From positions 1-64,000 of the forward strand of contig JBEKMO010000005.1 in assembly GCA_050008465.1 (NCBI GenBank): 64,000 bases of DNA, written 5' to 3'. Positions 8,866-17,566 of this stretch are shown here, in pieces. Origin of the DNA: Fen-330 sp050008465 (GTDB lineage: Bacteria > Acidobacteriota > Terriglobia > Bryobacterales > Bryobacteraceae). Both the position numbers and the translations under genes were made by a program. Position 1 is the first letter of the stretch, and each line of letters starts with the position of its first letter. A model generated the notes under the pieces. It saw nothing but the letters and a program-made list of their open reading frames with translations, made no database searches and was not told where the DNA came from.

Positions 8866-8883
8866 ATACAACATATGATGTAT
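8866..8883. promoter_or_regulatory. AT-rich 18-bp dyad, possible operator
   Basis: ATACAACATATGATGTAT is a dyad in which 16 of 18 positions are symmetric. It stands out as an AT-rich island in high-GC sequence between two divergent operons, as expected of a repressor or activator site. No regulator can be assigned. Confidence 0.35.
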
Positions 8884-8984
8884 TGGACTATTGCGAAATT
8901 TCACCCACCAAGAGTCGCCATTTGACGCAGTGGGTTCACCCAATTTCAGATACTCTGATCGCCTTAGCTCAATTGATCTCCGTA

Positions 8985-9010
8985 AGTAACAGACTCGACG
9001 GCCTGTTACT
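8985..9010. promoter_or_regulatory. Palindrome AGTAACAG-N10-CTGTTACT, candidate activator site
   Basis: Two 8-bp arms (8985-8992 and 9003-9010) are perfect inverted repeats with a 10-base spacer, centred about 63 bases upstream of the predicted sigma-54 transcription start. Enhancer sites of NtrC-type activators have this form, though they usually lie a little further upstream. It could also be a hairpin. I found no second copy in the 19.1-19.5 kb promoter region. Confidence 0.45.
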
Positions 9011-9033
9011 CTTCTATTAGATCTGGGGCCTGT

Positions 9034-9049
9034 TGGCCATAGTCCTGCT
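9034..9049 (+). promoter_or_regulatory. Sigma-54-like promoter of the mtr-like operon
   Basis: TGGCCATAGTCCTGCT has the obligatory GG and GC separated by ten bases, and fits TGGC-N8-TGCT of the -24/-12 consensus. It lacks the second half of TGGCAC and the first T of TTGC. The predicted start is near 9060, giving a leader of about 40 bases to ATG 9100. A sigma-54-dependent activator gene lies at 23.7-25.0 kb. Confidence 0.5.
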
Positions 9050-9099
9050 TCAAAATGCAGCGTATCAGTGCGAGTAGTCTGTCCGGAGGAAGGTGATCT

Positions 9100-11148
9100 A
9101 TGCCCGTTCCGTTCTCGTTCCGAGCCGCGATCCGGCTCGGTCTGGCCTTGGCCCTGGTGGTAGGGTCCGCCATCTTGCTGAGCAGCTCCGACAAGCAGGC
9201 CTTCACGGCCATGGATAGGGCTTTCTACGCCGATGCCAACGCCATCAACTTCGTGCGCCCCGGCCTGGTGGTGAAGATCAAGTCGGCGAGTGTCGCCGAC
9301 GACGGCACGATCAGCGCCCGCTTCACTCTGGCCGACCCCCAGGGTCTGCCGCTGGACCGGGACGGGATCACGACCCCCGGCCCCATCTCGACCCACTTCG
9401 TGGCGAGTTGGATCCCCAACAATCAGAGGCAGTACATCTCCTACATCACCCGGTCGGTCACCAGCCCGACCACCAACCACACGGCCACCCAGGCCACCTC
9501 GGATTCGGGTGGGACCTTCACCAAGAACACCGACGGCGACTACACCTACACCTTTAAGAGCAAGGCGCCCGCGAGCTTCGACAAGACCGCCACCCATAGC
9601 ATCGGCATGTGGGCGGCGCGGGATCTGAGCGAGTTCGATATGACCGCGATCGCCAACTACGACTCGGACGTGTTCAACTTCGTGCCCAACGGAGCGGCGG
9701 TGACCAAGACCCGCGACGTGATCCGCACGCAAACCTGCAACAAGTGCCACGACCCGCTCTCGGCCCACGACAATCGCCAAGGCCTGGAGCTCTGCATCCT
9801 CTGCCACAACCCCCAGAGCGGTGACCCGTACACCGACAACAGCATCGACATGGCGGTCATGGTGCACAAAATCCACGCGGGGTCCAGCCTGCCCAGCGTC
9901 AAGGCCGGCGGCAAGTACCAGATCATCGGCCATAACAACGCGGTCGCCGACTTCTCGACCGTGGTGTTCCCGGCCGATATCCGCCGGTGCTCGTTCTGTC
10001 ACGAATCCACGACCGGGGCGGCCCAGGCCAACGCCTGGCTCACCAATCCCAACCGGGCGGCTTGCGGTTCCTGCCACGACGACGTGAGCTTCGCCACGGG
10101 CCAGAACCACGTCAGCCTGCCGGAAATCAGCGACAACGAGTGCTCGCAGTGCCATACTCCGCAGGGGGAACTGGAATTCGACGCCTCCATCATGGGCGCC
10201 CACACGATCCCCGAGTTCTCGACCCAACTGCCTGGCACGGTGTTCGCCATCACGGACGTCCGCGACGGCGTGGCCGGCAGGAAGCCCACCGTCACCTTCA
10301 CCGTGAAGGACAAGTCGGGCAACCCGATCACCAATATCACCAATATGCGGCTGTCCCTGGTGCTGGCTGGACCAACCACCGACTACTCGACCAACCCGTC
10401 CGAAAGCGCGACCAAGGCCACGGGCAGCGGCGGGACGTACACCTACACCTTCACCAACTCCATTCCGGCAACCGCCAAGGGCACTTACGCGGTGGGCATT
10501 GAGGGCTACCAGACCGTAACCATCAATGCCGGCACGGTGAACGCCACCTCGGTTCGCGATGCCGGGATCAACAAGGTCTTTTACTTCTCGGTGGACGGCT
10601 CGAAGCTGGCCCCCCGGCGCCAGGTGGTGAGCCTGGACAAGTGCGACTCCTGCCACGCCTTCCTGAGCCTGCACGGCGGCAATCGCAACCAGATCGAGCA
10701 GTGTGTGCTCTGCCATAACCCCAATGCGACCGACGTGGGCAACCGGCCCGCCAGCCAAGCGCCGTCGCAGACCATCCAGCTCGCTTACATGGTGCACCGG
10801 ATCCACACCGGCGAGAACAGCCCTCGCGAGTACACCATTTACGGCTTCGGAGGGTCGGCCAACGACTTCACCGACGTGCGATATCCGGGCGACCGGCGCA
10901 ACTGCAACGCCTGCCACGTGAACGGCTCCGAGCAGGTGCCGCTGCCCGACGGCCTGCTGGATGTCACCAGCCCGCGCGGCCTGCTGAACCCGGTCAAGCC
11001 GACCACCAACGCCTGCACGGGATGCCATACCGACATCCCGACGGCGTCCCACGCGCTCTCCAATACCACCACCCAACTGGGCGAGGCCTGCGCGGTGTGC
11101 CATTCCGCCTCCAGTGACTTCGGGGTCTCCAGGGTGCACGCACGTTAA
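9100..11148 (+). CDS. OmcA/MtrC-family decaheme c-type cytochrome
   Basis: The 682-residue protein alternates beta-sandwich domains with two pentaheme clusters, as in MtrC/OmcA. The first five CXXCH motifs lie at about residues 212-350 (CNKCH, CILCH, CSFCH, CGSCH, CSQCH), the second five at about 514-667 (CDSCH, CVLCH, CNACH, CTGCH, CAVCH). In the family this is the outer-surface terminal reductase that passes electrons to metals or other extracellular acceptors. It has a membrane-spanning signal (ALVVGSAILLSSSDKQ) but no lipobox cysteine, unlike Shewanella MtrC. GGAGGAAGGTG precedes the ATG. It heads an operon with MtrA- and MtrB-like genes. Confidence 0.92.
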   Translation: MPVPFSFRAAIRLGLALALVVGSAILLSSSDKQAFTAMDRAFYADANAINFVRPGLVVKIKSASVADDGTISARFTLADPQGLPLDRDGITTPGPISTHFVASWIPNNQRQYISYITRSVTSPTTNHTATQATSDSGGTFTKNTDGDYTYTFKSKAPASFDKTATHSIGMWAARDLSEFDMTAIANYDSDVFNFVPNGAAVTKTRDVIRTQTCNKCHDPLSAHDNRQGLELCILCHNPQSGDPYTDNSIDMAVMVHKIHAGSSLPSVKAGGKYQIIGHNNAVADFSTVVFPADIRRCSFCHESTTGAAQANAWLTNPNRAACGSCHDDVSFATGQNHVSLPEISDNECSQCHTPQGELEFDASIMGAHTIPEFSTQLPGTVFAITDVRDGVAGRKPTVTFTVKDKSGNPITNITNMRLSLVLAGPTTDYSTNPSESATKATGSGGTYTYTFTNSIPATAKGTYAVGIEGYQTVTINAGTVNATSVRDAGINKVFYFSVDGSKLAPRRQVVSLDKCDSCHAFLSLHGGNRNQIEQCVLCHNPNATDVGNRPASQAPSQTIQLAYMVHRIHTGENSPREYTIYGFGGSANDFTDVRYPGDRRNCNACHVNGSEQVPLPDGLLDVTSPRGLLNPVKPTTNACTGCHTDIPTASHALSNTTTQLGEACAVCHSASSDFGVSRVHAR

Positions 11149-11167
11149 CGTAAGTTAAGATAGAAAC

Positions 11168-12103
11168 GTGCGCGATCATCCGATGAACTCCCCGGTTTGG
11201 CCGCCATGGTTGCCGAGGGCAGCCGTGGCGGCCATCTTCTTGTTTGCCGCCTCGCTTTGCTCCGCGCAGAGTCCGAACCGTCCCGCCGGGTACGCCGGCT
11301 CCGATGCCTGCCAGGTCTGCCATGAAGACGTCTCCAAGGCGTTTCAGAAGAATCCGCATCACGCGGTCGAGACCGGCGCCAAGCCCGCCTGGAAGGGACT
11401 AGCCTGCGAATCGTGCCACGGGCCGGGCGCCAAGCACGCTGAATCCGCGGCCGCCACCGACATCATCAATCCCTCCAAGCAGCCGGCGGCCAAGACCGAT
11501 CAACTCTGCCTGAAGTGCCACTTGAATCAGCCCACGCACGCCGGGCGGATTCGCAGCGGCCACGTCAAGGGGCAGGTCGCTTGCACGAGTTGCCACGCCA
11601 TTCACCAGGGTCAGGACAAGTTGCGGCCGACCAAGGCCGCCGACATCAACCAGAAATGCGCCTCCTGCCACAACGCGGTGTGGGCCCAGTTCCAGCGGCC
11701 CTACAAGCACCGGCTGCCCGAGGGGGCCATGTCCTGCACCGACTGCCACAACCCGCACGGCAGCTTCCTGCCGCGCTCGATCCGGACCGTGGCCGCCAAC
11801 GAGCCGTCCTGCTTCCGCTGCCATAGCGACCTGCGCGGCCCGTTCGCCTTCGAGCACGCTCCGGTCCGGCTCGAAGGGTGCACGACGTGCCACGAGCCGC
11901 ATGGCTCGGCGAATCCCCGGATGCTGACCCGGCACGAGGTGCGCTTCGTGTGCCTGGAGTGCCACTCCAACATCGCCGCGGGGACCGCGCTGGGCGGGAC
12001 TCCGCCGGCCTTTCATGATCTGCGAAGCTCGCGCTACCGGAACTGCACCATCTGCCACACCAAGATCCACGGCTCGAACGTGGACGCCCACCTGGAGCGA
12101 TAG
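11168..12103 (+). CDS. DmsE/MtrA-family decaheme c-type cytochrome
   Basis: The 311-residue protein has a signal peptide (AAVAAIFLFAASLCSAQS) and ten CXXCH motifs in order: CQVCH, CESCH, CLKCH, CTSCH, CASCH, CTDCH, CFRCH, CTTCH, CLECH, CTICH. Length, heme count and position between an MtrC-like and an MtrB-like gene identify it as the periplasmic decaheme wire that sits inside the outer-membrane porin. It starts at GTG 11168; an ATG at 11183 is also possible, and neither has a strong ribosome site. Only two bases separate it from the next gene. Confidence 0.92.
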   Translation: MRDHPMNSPVWPPWLPRAAVAAIFLFAASLCSAQSPNRPAGYAGSDACQVCHEDVSKAFQKNPHHAVETGAKPAWKGLACESCHGPGAKHAESAAATDIINPSKQPAAKTDQLCLKCHLNQPTHAGRIRSGHVKGQVACTSCHAIHQGQDKLRPTKAADINQKCASCHNAVWAQFQRPYKHRLPEGAMSCTDCHNPHGSFLPRSIRTVAANEPSCFRCHSDLRGPFAFEHAPVRLEGCTTCHEPHGSANPRMLTRHEVRFVCLECHSNIAAGTALGGTPPAFHDLRSSRYRNCTICHTKIHGSNVDAHLER

Positions 12104-12105
12104 CG

Positions 12106-14097
12106 ATGAAGACGGCACTGCTGGTTCTGTTCGCCCTACCGCTCGCGGCCCAAGCCCCCGCGCCGCAGACCGCTCCGGCACAGGCCCCGGCCGAACCGGC
12201 CAAAGCGGAATCCCCTGCCCCGGCTGCCGAGAACTGGCTCTCGGGCAGCGTCGACTTCGGCTACCGTTGGGTCAGCGGCGTGGGTGGCGATTTCAACACT
12301 TACCGCAGCGTGGTCAACCTGGGAGAAGGCCCCAAGCTGTTTGGGCTGGATCTGACGATCCGGCCGCCTTCCACTCGCTTGGTGGATCGCATCGATATCC
12401 GCGCCAGCTCCTGGGGCGGAGACCCGTATAATACCGCCCGGATCGATGCGCGAAAGGACGGTCTCTACCGGCTCACCTGGGACTACAGGAACATCGCTTA
12501 CTTCAACTTCCTGCCGTCATTCGCGGACCCCGGCAAAGACCAGGGGCTGTTCCTCAACCAGCGCGCCTACGACACCTTCCGCCGCACCAGCGACCTCGAA
12601 CTCACGCTGTTCCCCGGCCACCGGATCATTCCCTATTTCGCCTACAACCGCAGCGGGGGACGCGGCCAGGGCACGACCAACATCACGTTGCAGAGCAACG
12701 AATACACGGTCCCGGACCGGATCGACGACCACAGCGACGTGTTCCGCGGCGGAGTGCGCTTCGAGATGAACCGCTACCACCTCACGCTCGAGCAGGGCGG
12801 CATGAGCTTCGCCGACAACCAGCAGGTCGCGAGCGGAGTCTCGCCGAACTTCGGCAACCTGACCACTCCGTTCTTCGGCCAGCGGTTGTCGCTCGCGAGC
12901 GGGCAGCAGGCTTACGACGTGAGCGGCGGCGCGGTGTTCACCAAGGCATTGTTCAGCGCCAATCCGGTCTCCTGGGCCGACCTTTACGGGCAGTTCCTGT
13001 ACAGCCAGCCGCATACCAACACCCACTTCACCGAGACCGACACCGGCAACTTCATCAGCTTCGCGACGCTGGCGTTCTACAACGGCCTCACCAACATCCT
13101 GGATTCCCGAGCGCGGCAGCCGCACACTTCGGGCAGTTTCGCCGCCGAGCTGCGTCCCTGGCGGCGCCTGCGGATCATGGAGTCCTGGATGACCGACCGG
13201 TTGCACGACGCCGGCTCGGCCCTGCTGCTGGAGCAGTTGCTGGTTTCCGGCAAGGCGCTGAGCGCCGACAGTATCGCCTCGGCCGATCGCCTGGTGATGA
13301 ACTACAGCCAGCAGGAAGTGAACGTGCTGTTCGACATCACTTCCAAGATCACCCTGCGCGGCGGCCACCGGTATGTGTGGGGCGACGCCTCCGTCCCGGC
13401 GGCGCTGGTCCTGGGTGGCCAGGGGGACGAATCCGGAGTGTTGCGGCGGAACGTCGGGCTGGCCGGGTTCACCTTCCGCACCGCACAGAAGATCCGGGTC
13501 AGCGTGGACTACGAGGGCTCCCCCGGCGACCGCTCCTATTTCCGCACCAGCTTGAACCAATACCAACGGGCGCGGATTCAGGCCCGCTACCAGGTTCTGC
13601 CGTCTCTTTTGTTCACCGCTCATTTCGGCGTCCTGAGCAATCAGAACCCGGCGCCCGCCGTCAACTTCGATTTCCTGAGCCGTGACAACACGCTCTCGGC
13701 CTACTGGACCCCGGCGGGGGGAAAACGGCTGAGCGTCCTGGCGGAGTACTCGCGGGCGACATTGCGCTCCGACATCACTTACCGGGATCCGGGTACGGGA
13801 GCATCGGGCCTGTCCCCGTATCGCGAGCGGGCGCACACCGGCACGCTGCTGGCGGACATCCCTCTGCCGGCCAGGGGCGGCGTGCAGCCGAAATTGAGCC
13901 TGGGCGGCTCGTTCTTCGATTCCGGGGGCACCAGCCCGGCGCGCTACTACCAGCCCTTCGGCAAGTTCCTCATCCCCGTCGGCAAGCACGTGCAGTGGAA
14001 CGCGGAATGGCGCTGGTACGGCCTGACCCAGCCCACTTACCTCTACGAGGGCTTCCGCACCCATCAGTTCACTACCGGACTCCGGTTGAGCATGTAG
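12106..14097 (+). CDS. MtrB/PioB-family decaheme-associated outer-membrane barrel
   Basis: The 663-residue protein has a signal peptide, an Ala/Pro-rich linker (residues 17-45) and then a long series of alternating amphipathic strands ending with an aromatic-rich final strand (THQFTTGLRLSM), as in a beta barrel of about 26 strands. MtrB/PioB barrels sheath the MtrA-type cytochrome across the outer membrane. The assignment rests on context, barrel character, length and motifs such as SGSVDFGYRW and the FNTYRSVVNLGEGPKLFGLD block. I see no N-terminal CXXC like that of Shewanella MtrB. Confidence 0.85.
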   Translation: MKTALLVLFALPLAAQAPAPQTAPAQAPAEPAKAESPAPAAENWLSGSVDFGYRWVSGVGGDFNTYRSVVNLGEGPKLFGLDLTIRPPSTRLVDRIDIRASSWGGDPYNTARIDARKDGLYRLTWDYRNIAYFNFLPSFADPGKDQGLFLNQRAYDTFRRTSDLELTLFPGHRIIPYFAYNRSGGRGQGTTNITLQSNEYTVPDRIDDHSDVFRGGVRFEMNRYHLTLEQGGMSFADNQQVASGVSPNFGNLTTPFFGQRLSLASGQQAYDVSGGAVFTKALFSANPVSWADLYGQFLYSQPHTNTHFTETDTGNFISFATLAFYNGLTNILDSRARQPHTSGSFAAELRPWRRLRIMESWMTDRLHDAGSALLLEQLLVSGKALSADSIASADRLVMNYSQQEVNVLFDITSKITLRGGHRYVWGDASVPAALVLGGQGDESGVLRRNVGLAGFTFRTAQKIRVSVDYEGSPGDRSYFRTSLNQYQRARIQARYQVLPSLLFTAHFGVLSNQNPAPAVNFDFLSRDNTLSAYWTPAGGKRLSVLAEYSRATLRSDITYRDPGTGASGLSPYRERAHTGTLLADIPLPARGGVQPKLSLGGSFFDSGGTSPARYYQPFGKFLIPVGKHVQWNAEWRWYGLTQPTYLYEGFRTHQFTTGLRLSM

Positions 14098-14118
14098 GGG
14101 CGGCCTATAATAGTCTCC

Positions 14119-15225
14119 ATGCGGGGATTCTGGATTGTGTTCGTATTCTCTCTGAGCGCCTCGGCCGCCGTGACGCTTCCCGGCGATTCCGGTCGCGGCA
14201 AGCAAGTGTTTCGTTCCCAAAATTGCATCGCCTGCCACAGCGTGAACGGCGAGGGGAGCAGGTCGGCTCCGGATCTGGGCAAGAGCACGGGGCGGGGCCT
14301 TACGCCCTCCTCGATGGCGGGGCTGATGTGGAACCACGCTCCCGCGATGTGGAGCGCGATCGAGAAACGGGGCATCGCCAAGCCCCAGCTCACCGAGCAG
14401 GACGCCGCGGACCTGTTTGCGTTCTTTTACGCCGCGCGGTATTTCGACCGCGCGGGCGATGCGGCGCGCGGCAAGCAGGTGTTCGCTTCCAAGCGCTGCG
14501 CGGACTGCCACGGTCTGTCCGCCCCGGCCTCCGGGAGCGCCGCTACCCCGGTCTCGGCGTGGAAAGCTGTGGGCGACCCGATCGCGCTGGCTGCCGAGAT
14601 GTGGAACCATGCTCCGCAAATGCTGCCCGAGTTCGCCCGCAAGGGCATTCCCCATCCGCAGATCACCGCGCAGGATCTGACGGATCTCCGCGTCTACCTC
14701 CAGAGCCTGCCGCAGCAGCGCGGGCGCGAGCCGCAGTTCTCCCCCGCTTCCGAGGCGACTGGCCGGGACCTCTACCAGGCGAAGGGCTGCGCAGCGTGCC
14801 ACCAAGGCAACCTTGCGCCCGAGAACCGCCCCGCGCGCGGCATCCCGGGCGACCTGGCAGCCGCGATGTGGAACCACGCCGGCCAGATGGGCAAGAACCC
14901 CGTCACGCTGGACTACCAGGAGATGCGCCGCCTGGTCGGATACCTCTGGTCGGTTCAATACTTCGAGGAGCGCGGCAGCCCGGCGCGCGGCAATCAGGTC
15001 TTCATAAAGAAGAACTGCGCTGTGTGCCACAACGACCCCTCCAGCGGCGCCCCCAACCTGGCGGGACGGAGCACGCCCCTGTACGCCTTCGGCATGGTGG
15101 ATGCGCTGTGGAAGCACGGCCCCGCCATGCGCAACCAGATGCAAGGGAAGATGCTGCCCTGGCCGCGCTTCTCCGGAACGGAGATGGCCGACCTGACGGC
15201 CTACTTCAGCACCGGGGCTCGATAG
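14119..15225 (+). CDS. Tetraheme c-type cytochrome with four class I-like repeats
   Basis: The 368-residue secreted protein has a signal peptide (WIVFVFSLSASAA) and four tandem monoheme domains, each opening with a GRGKQVF-like segment and a CXXCH (CIACH, CADCH, CAACH, CAVCH). A repeated MWNHAP or MWKHGP segment about 60 residues later probably supplies the Met axial ligand region. It starts 21 bases after the barrel gene and is likely part of the same transcript. It is probably a periplasmic shuttle between the inner-membrane complexes and the conduit. Its stop lies four bases from the stop of the convergent pentaheme gene. Confidence 0.88.
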   Translation: MRGFWIVFVFSLSASAAVTLPGDSGRGKQVFRSQNCIACHSVNGEGSRSAPDLGKSTGRGLTPSSMAGLMWNHAPAMWSAIEKRGIAKPQLTEQDAADLFAFFYAARYFDRAGDAARGKQVFASKRCADCHGLSAPASGSAATPVSAWKAVGDPIALAAEMWNHAPQMLPEFARKGIPHPQITAQDLTDLRVYLQSLPQQRGREPQFSPASEATGRDLYQAKGCAACHQGNLAPENRPARGIPGDLAAAMWNHAGQMGKNPVTLDYQEMRRLVGYLWSVQYFEERGSPARGNQVFIKKNCAVCHNDPSSGAPNLAGRSTPLYAFGMVDALWKHGPAMRNQMQGKMLPWPRFSGTEMADLTAYFSTGAR

Positions 15226-15229
15226 CGCG

Positions 15230-16318
15230 CTACTTCACCAACCTCTGAAGCGTGAGGAAGGTGACCCGCTGCTGCGACTCGGGGGCCGTTGGCGAGTAGT
15301 AATGCCAGAAGGTCGCCTTGACTTGCGCCTGGACTCCCGCGGGCACCGGGAAGGTGAACACCTCGGTGCGCTTCTCATCCGCGGCCAGCCGGGTATCTGA
15401 AAGCACCTTTGCGGGCTTCACCATGGCCAGGTGCTCGCTCTTCAACTCCGTGCCTTGCTGGTCCGCCACCACGCGCCGGTACACGCGCTCGCCGCGGAAG
15501 TGCTGGCCATCGTAGGCGTCCGCCGCGACATCCAGAATCAGTTGCCGCAGCGCCGATCCGGTCGGCACCGAGTGACCGGCGGCGCGGTTGGCCACCTCGA
15601 CCGTCACGCGCAACTGTCCACCCTCGTGCACCGTCGAGAGGGTCGCTCCGATGGTCTTGTTCAGTTGTTCGAGCGAATGGCCGCCGGGCATCTGGTGCAG
15701 GTTCACCTGAGCGTCCCGGCTGCGCTGGATGCGCGGATCCACCACGTTGCCCGCCACCTGGTACATGTGGCACGACTGGCACTGCTTGCCCTCGCTGGCC
15801 GCGCGGCTTTTCTTCCACTCCGTGTAAGTGCTGAGCACGGGGAAGCCGAGCGCGTTCTTGTACTCGTGGCAGCTCGCGCAGATCAGCGAGGAAGTGAATA
15901 CCTCGGAGAAGGCCGTGGCGTGCCCGGTCGAGACCGAATCCTTGAGCGGCCCGCTCTTCACCAGGCTGAACTGCACCTTGGCTACCGGGTTCGCCGCGTT
16001 CAGCGATACGTCCTGGATGGAGTGGCAATAGTCGCAGGTGACGCCCTCCCAGCTCACCTTGCGGCGTAGGCTGAGATCTCCGATGCGCACCGCCACGGGC
16101 GCGTGGCAGGCCAGGCAGGTGCGGCGCGCACCGGGGCCCAAGTCGGTCTCCGCCATTTCGAGCGCATCCTGGAACAGCCGGCTCTCCATGGCCCGCGCGT
16201 GCGCGGAGGTTCGCCAGGCTTCGTGAATGGCGCGGTGGCATCGGCCGCAAACCTCGGCGGTCTCGGGCGGTTCCATCCCCCCGACCAGTCCCAGACCCAG
16301 GATCAAGCACAGCAACAT
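15230..16318 (-). CDS. Pentaheme c-type cytochrome with C-terminal beta domain
   Basis: The 362-residue secreted protein has five CXXCH motifs in its first half (CGRCH, CLACH, CDYCH, CASCH, CQSCH), resembling cytochrome c554-type folds. A beta-rich second half (about residues 205-362) includes HSVPTGSALRQLILDVAADA and YYSPTAPESQQRVTFLTLQR. The His after MPGGHS and AAGHS may be distal ligands. AGGAGGTGAGCG precedes ATG 16318. It is the last gene of the Rieske/cytochrome b operon, three bases after the nonaheme gene. Its redox partner is unknown. Confidence 0.85.
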   Translation of the reverse strand: MLLCLILGLGLVGGMEPPETAEVCGRCHRAIHEAWRTSAHARAMESRLFQDALEMAETDLGPGARRTCLACHAPVAVRIGDLSLRRKVSWEGVTCDYCHSIQDVSLNAANPVAKVQFSLVKSGPLKDSVSTGHATAFSEVFTSSLICASCHEYKNALGFPVLSTYTEWKKSRAASEGKQCQSCHMYQVAGNVVDPRIQRSRDAQVNLHQMPGGHSLEQLNKTIGATLSTVHEGGQLRVTVEVANRAAGHSVPTGSALRQLILDVAADAYDGQHFRGERVYRRVVADQQGTELKSEHLAMVKPAKVLSDTRLAADEKRTEVFTFPVPAGVQAQVKATFWHYYSPTAPESQQRVTFLTLQRLVK

Positions 16319-16321
16319 CGC

Positions 16322-17566
16322 TCACCTCCTGCCGGCTTCGACCGGAGCTTCCGGGGGCCGCTCGATAGTTCTCAGCGCCAGCCAAAGTCCCACCATCGTG
16401 GCCAGGATCGCCAGCAACGCGACGGCCAGCCCCATGCGACGGTAGTCCCGCTCCTTCAGGGCTTCCTCCCCTGCCCGGCGCGTCTCGGCGGCGGCGGCCA
16501 GACCGGCCTGGACAGGCTGGCTGACAGCGGCCACCCGGAAAGCGTGCACCGCCACCCGCGCTTTCACCAGTGCCGCCTGGGCTTCTTGCTGCCGCAGCAT
16601 TGCTTCGGAGACCTCCATCCCGGAGCTGGCCGCCCGCCGCAGAACCTGGTCAGAGTTCTTCAGCGCGGCGCCCAGACCGTTGATCAACCCAGCCATCTCC
16701 ACGGCCGCTTTCCCGCCCGCGGAGCCGGTGTCGTGGCATTGCACGCAGACTGCCTTATCTCCCGCCAGCATCGCGACTGAAGGCATCAGGACGCCGTGGT
16801 TCCCATGACAGGTGACGCAGCCGGCCTTGCCCAGGGCGGCGAACGCAGGCTGATGCGGACTCTTGCCGTACAGGTCTTCGACCAACGCGTGACAGTTCCC
16901 GCAGACCGCCGTCACCGAGCTCACCTGGGGCGGCGTGGCGCCGTGGTTGCCGTGGCAGGAGGCGCAACTCGGCGCCGACAGGTCACCGCGCTGCGCCAGC
17001 GCCGCCCAGTGTACGCTCTTGCGGTACTCCTCGAACTGGTTTGTGGGGATCTTGTACTTGGCCATGTGCGCCGCATCCGCATGGCAGCGGGCGCAGGTCT
17101 CCGGCAGCCGCAGCGGGTGGACCGGCGACTGCGGGTCCTTGACTTCCCGAATGTCGTGCACGCTGTGGCAATCCACGCAGTTGGCCGCGGCCCCATCGCC
17201 GGCTGCCAGGCGCTTGCCGTGCACGCTGGTTTGGAACAGCTCATGCTGGTCGACCCGCTGCTGCGGCATGTACTTGTGCATCAGGTTCGCGTCGCTGTGG
17301 CAGTGCGCGCAAAGCTGCGGAACCGCCGTGCGGGCAATCTTCCCGCGAAAACCCTTGGCCTTGCTCATGGCGGCGTCCTGGTCGTCGGCGTTGCGGTCGC
17401 CGCCGTGGCAGTCCGCGCAACTAAAGCCGCGGCGCTGGTGGACGTCCTTGGGGAACTTGAGCGCCGGGGCGCTCTCCAGGGCCGTGTGGCACTCGAGACA
17501 GGAATCCTTGGCCAAGGCCGCCACCGGCACGAGAGACAAGAAGAGAAGAGCGGGCCGGAGGATCAT
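16322..17566 (-). CDS. Membrane-anchored nonaheme c-type cytochrome
   Basis: The 414-residue protein starts at the ATG that overlaps the cytochrome b stop (ATGA). It has a signal peptide (ALLFLSLVPVAALAKD) and nine CXXCH motifs: CLECH, CADCH, CAHCH, CVDCH, CARCH, CASCH, CGNCH, CVTCH and CVQCH. A helical region follows, then a C-terminal membrane anchor (GLAVALLAILATMVGLWLAL) with a short tail. The frame stays open upstream through cytochrome b, but that part is antisense-free read-through noise. It probably replaces cytochrome c1/f as the electron exit from the cytochrome b/Rieske complex. Confidence 0.88.
   Translation of the reverse strand: MILRPALLFLSLVPVAALAKDSCLECHTALESAPALKFPKDVHQRRGFSCADCHGGDRNADDQDAAMSKAKGFRGKIARTAVPQLCAHCHSDANLMHKYMPQQRVDQHELFQTSVHGKRLAAGDGAAANCVDCHSVHDIREVKDPQSPVHPLRLPETCARCHADAAHMAKYKIPTNQFEEYRKSVHWAALAQRGDLSAPSCASCHGNHGATPPQVSSVTAVCGNCHALVEDLYGKSPHQPAFAALGKAGCVTCHGNHGVLMPSVAMLAGDKAVCVQCHDTGSAGGKAAVEMAGLINGLGAALKNSDQVLRRAASSGMEVSEAMLRQQEAQAALVKARVAVHAFRVAAVSQPVQAGLAAAAETRRAGEEALKERDYRRMGLAVALLAILATMVGLWLALRTIERPPEAPVEAGRR

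Larger units (their letters stand above)
8489..9099. other. Regulatory intergenic region upstream of the mtr-like operon
   Basis: This 611-base gap separates the divergent Nfn and mtr-like genes. It contains a 26-bp interspersed repeat (8581-8606), an AT-rich dyad (8866-8883), a perfect 8-bp inverted repeat (8985-9010) and a sigma-54-like promoter (9034-9049). I see no convincing coding sequence or RNA gene. Confidence 0.6.

Noticed and set aside
14106..14111. Perfect TATAAT before the tetraheme cytochrome gene
   Set aside because: No -35 box at proper distance is visible and the gap after the barrel gene is only 21 bases, so read-through from the operon is simpler.
12517..15144. Minus-strand open frame of 875 codons across the conduit genes
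   Set aside because: It lies opposite the MtrB-like and tetraheme genes, which have clear signal peptides and heme motifs; the antisense product is low-complexity.
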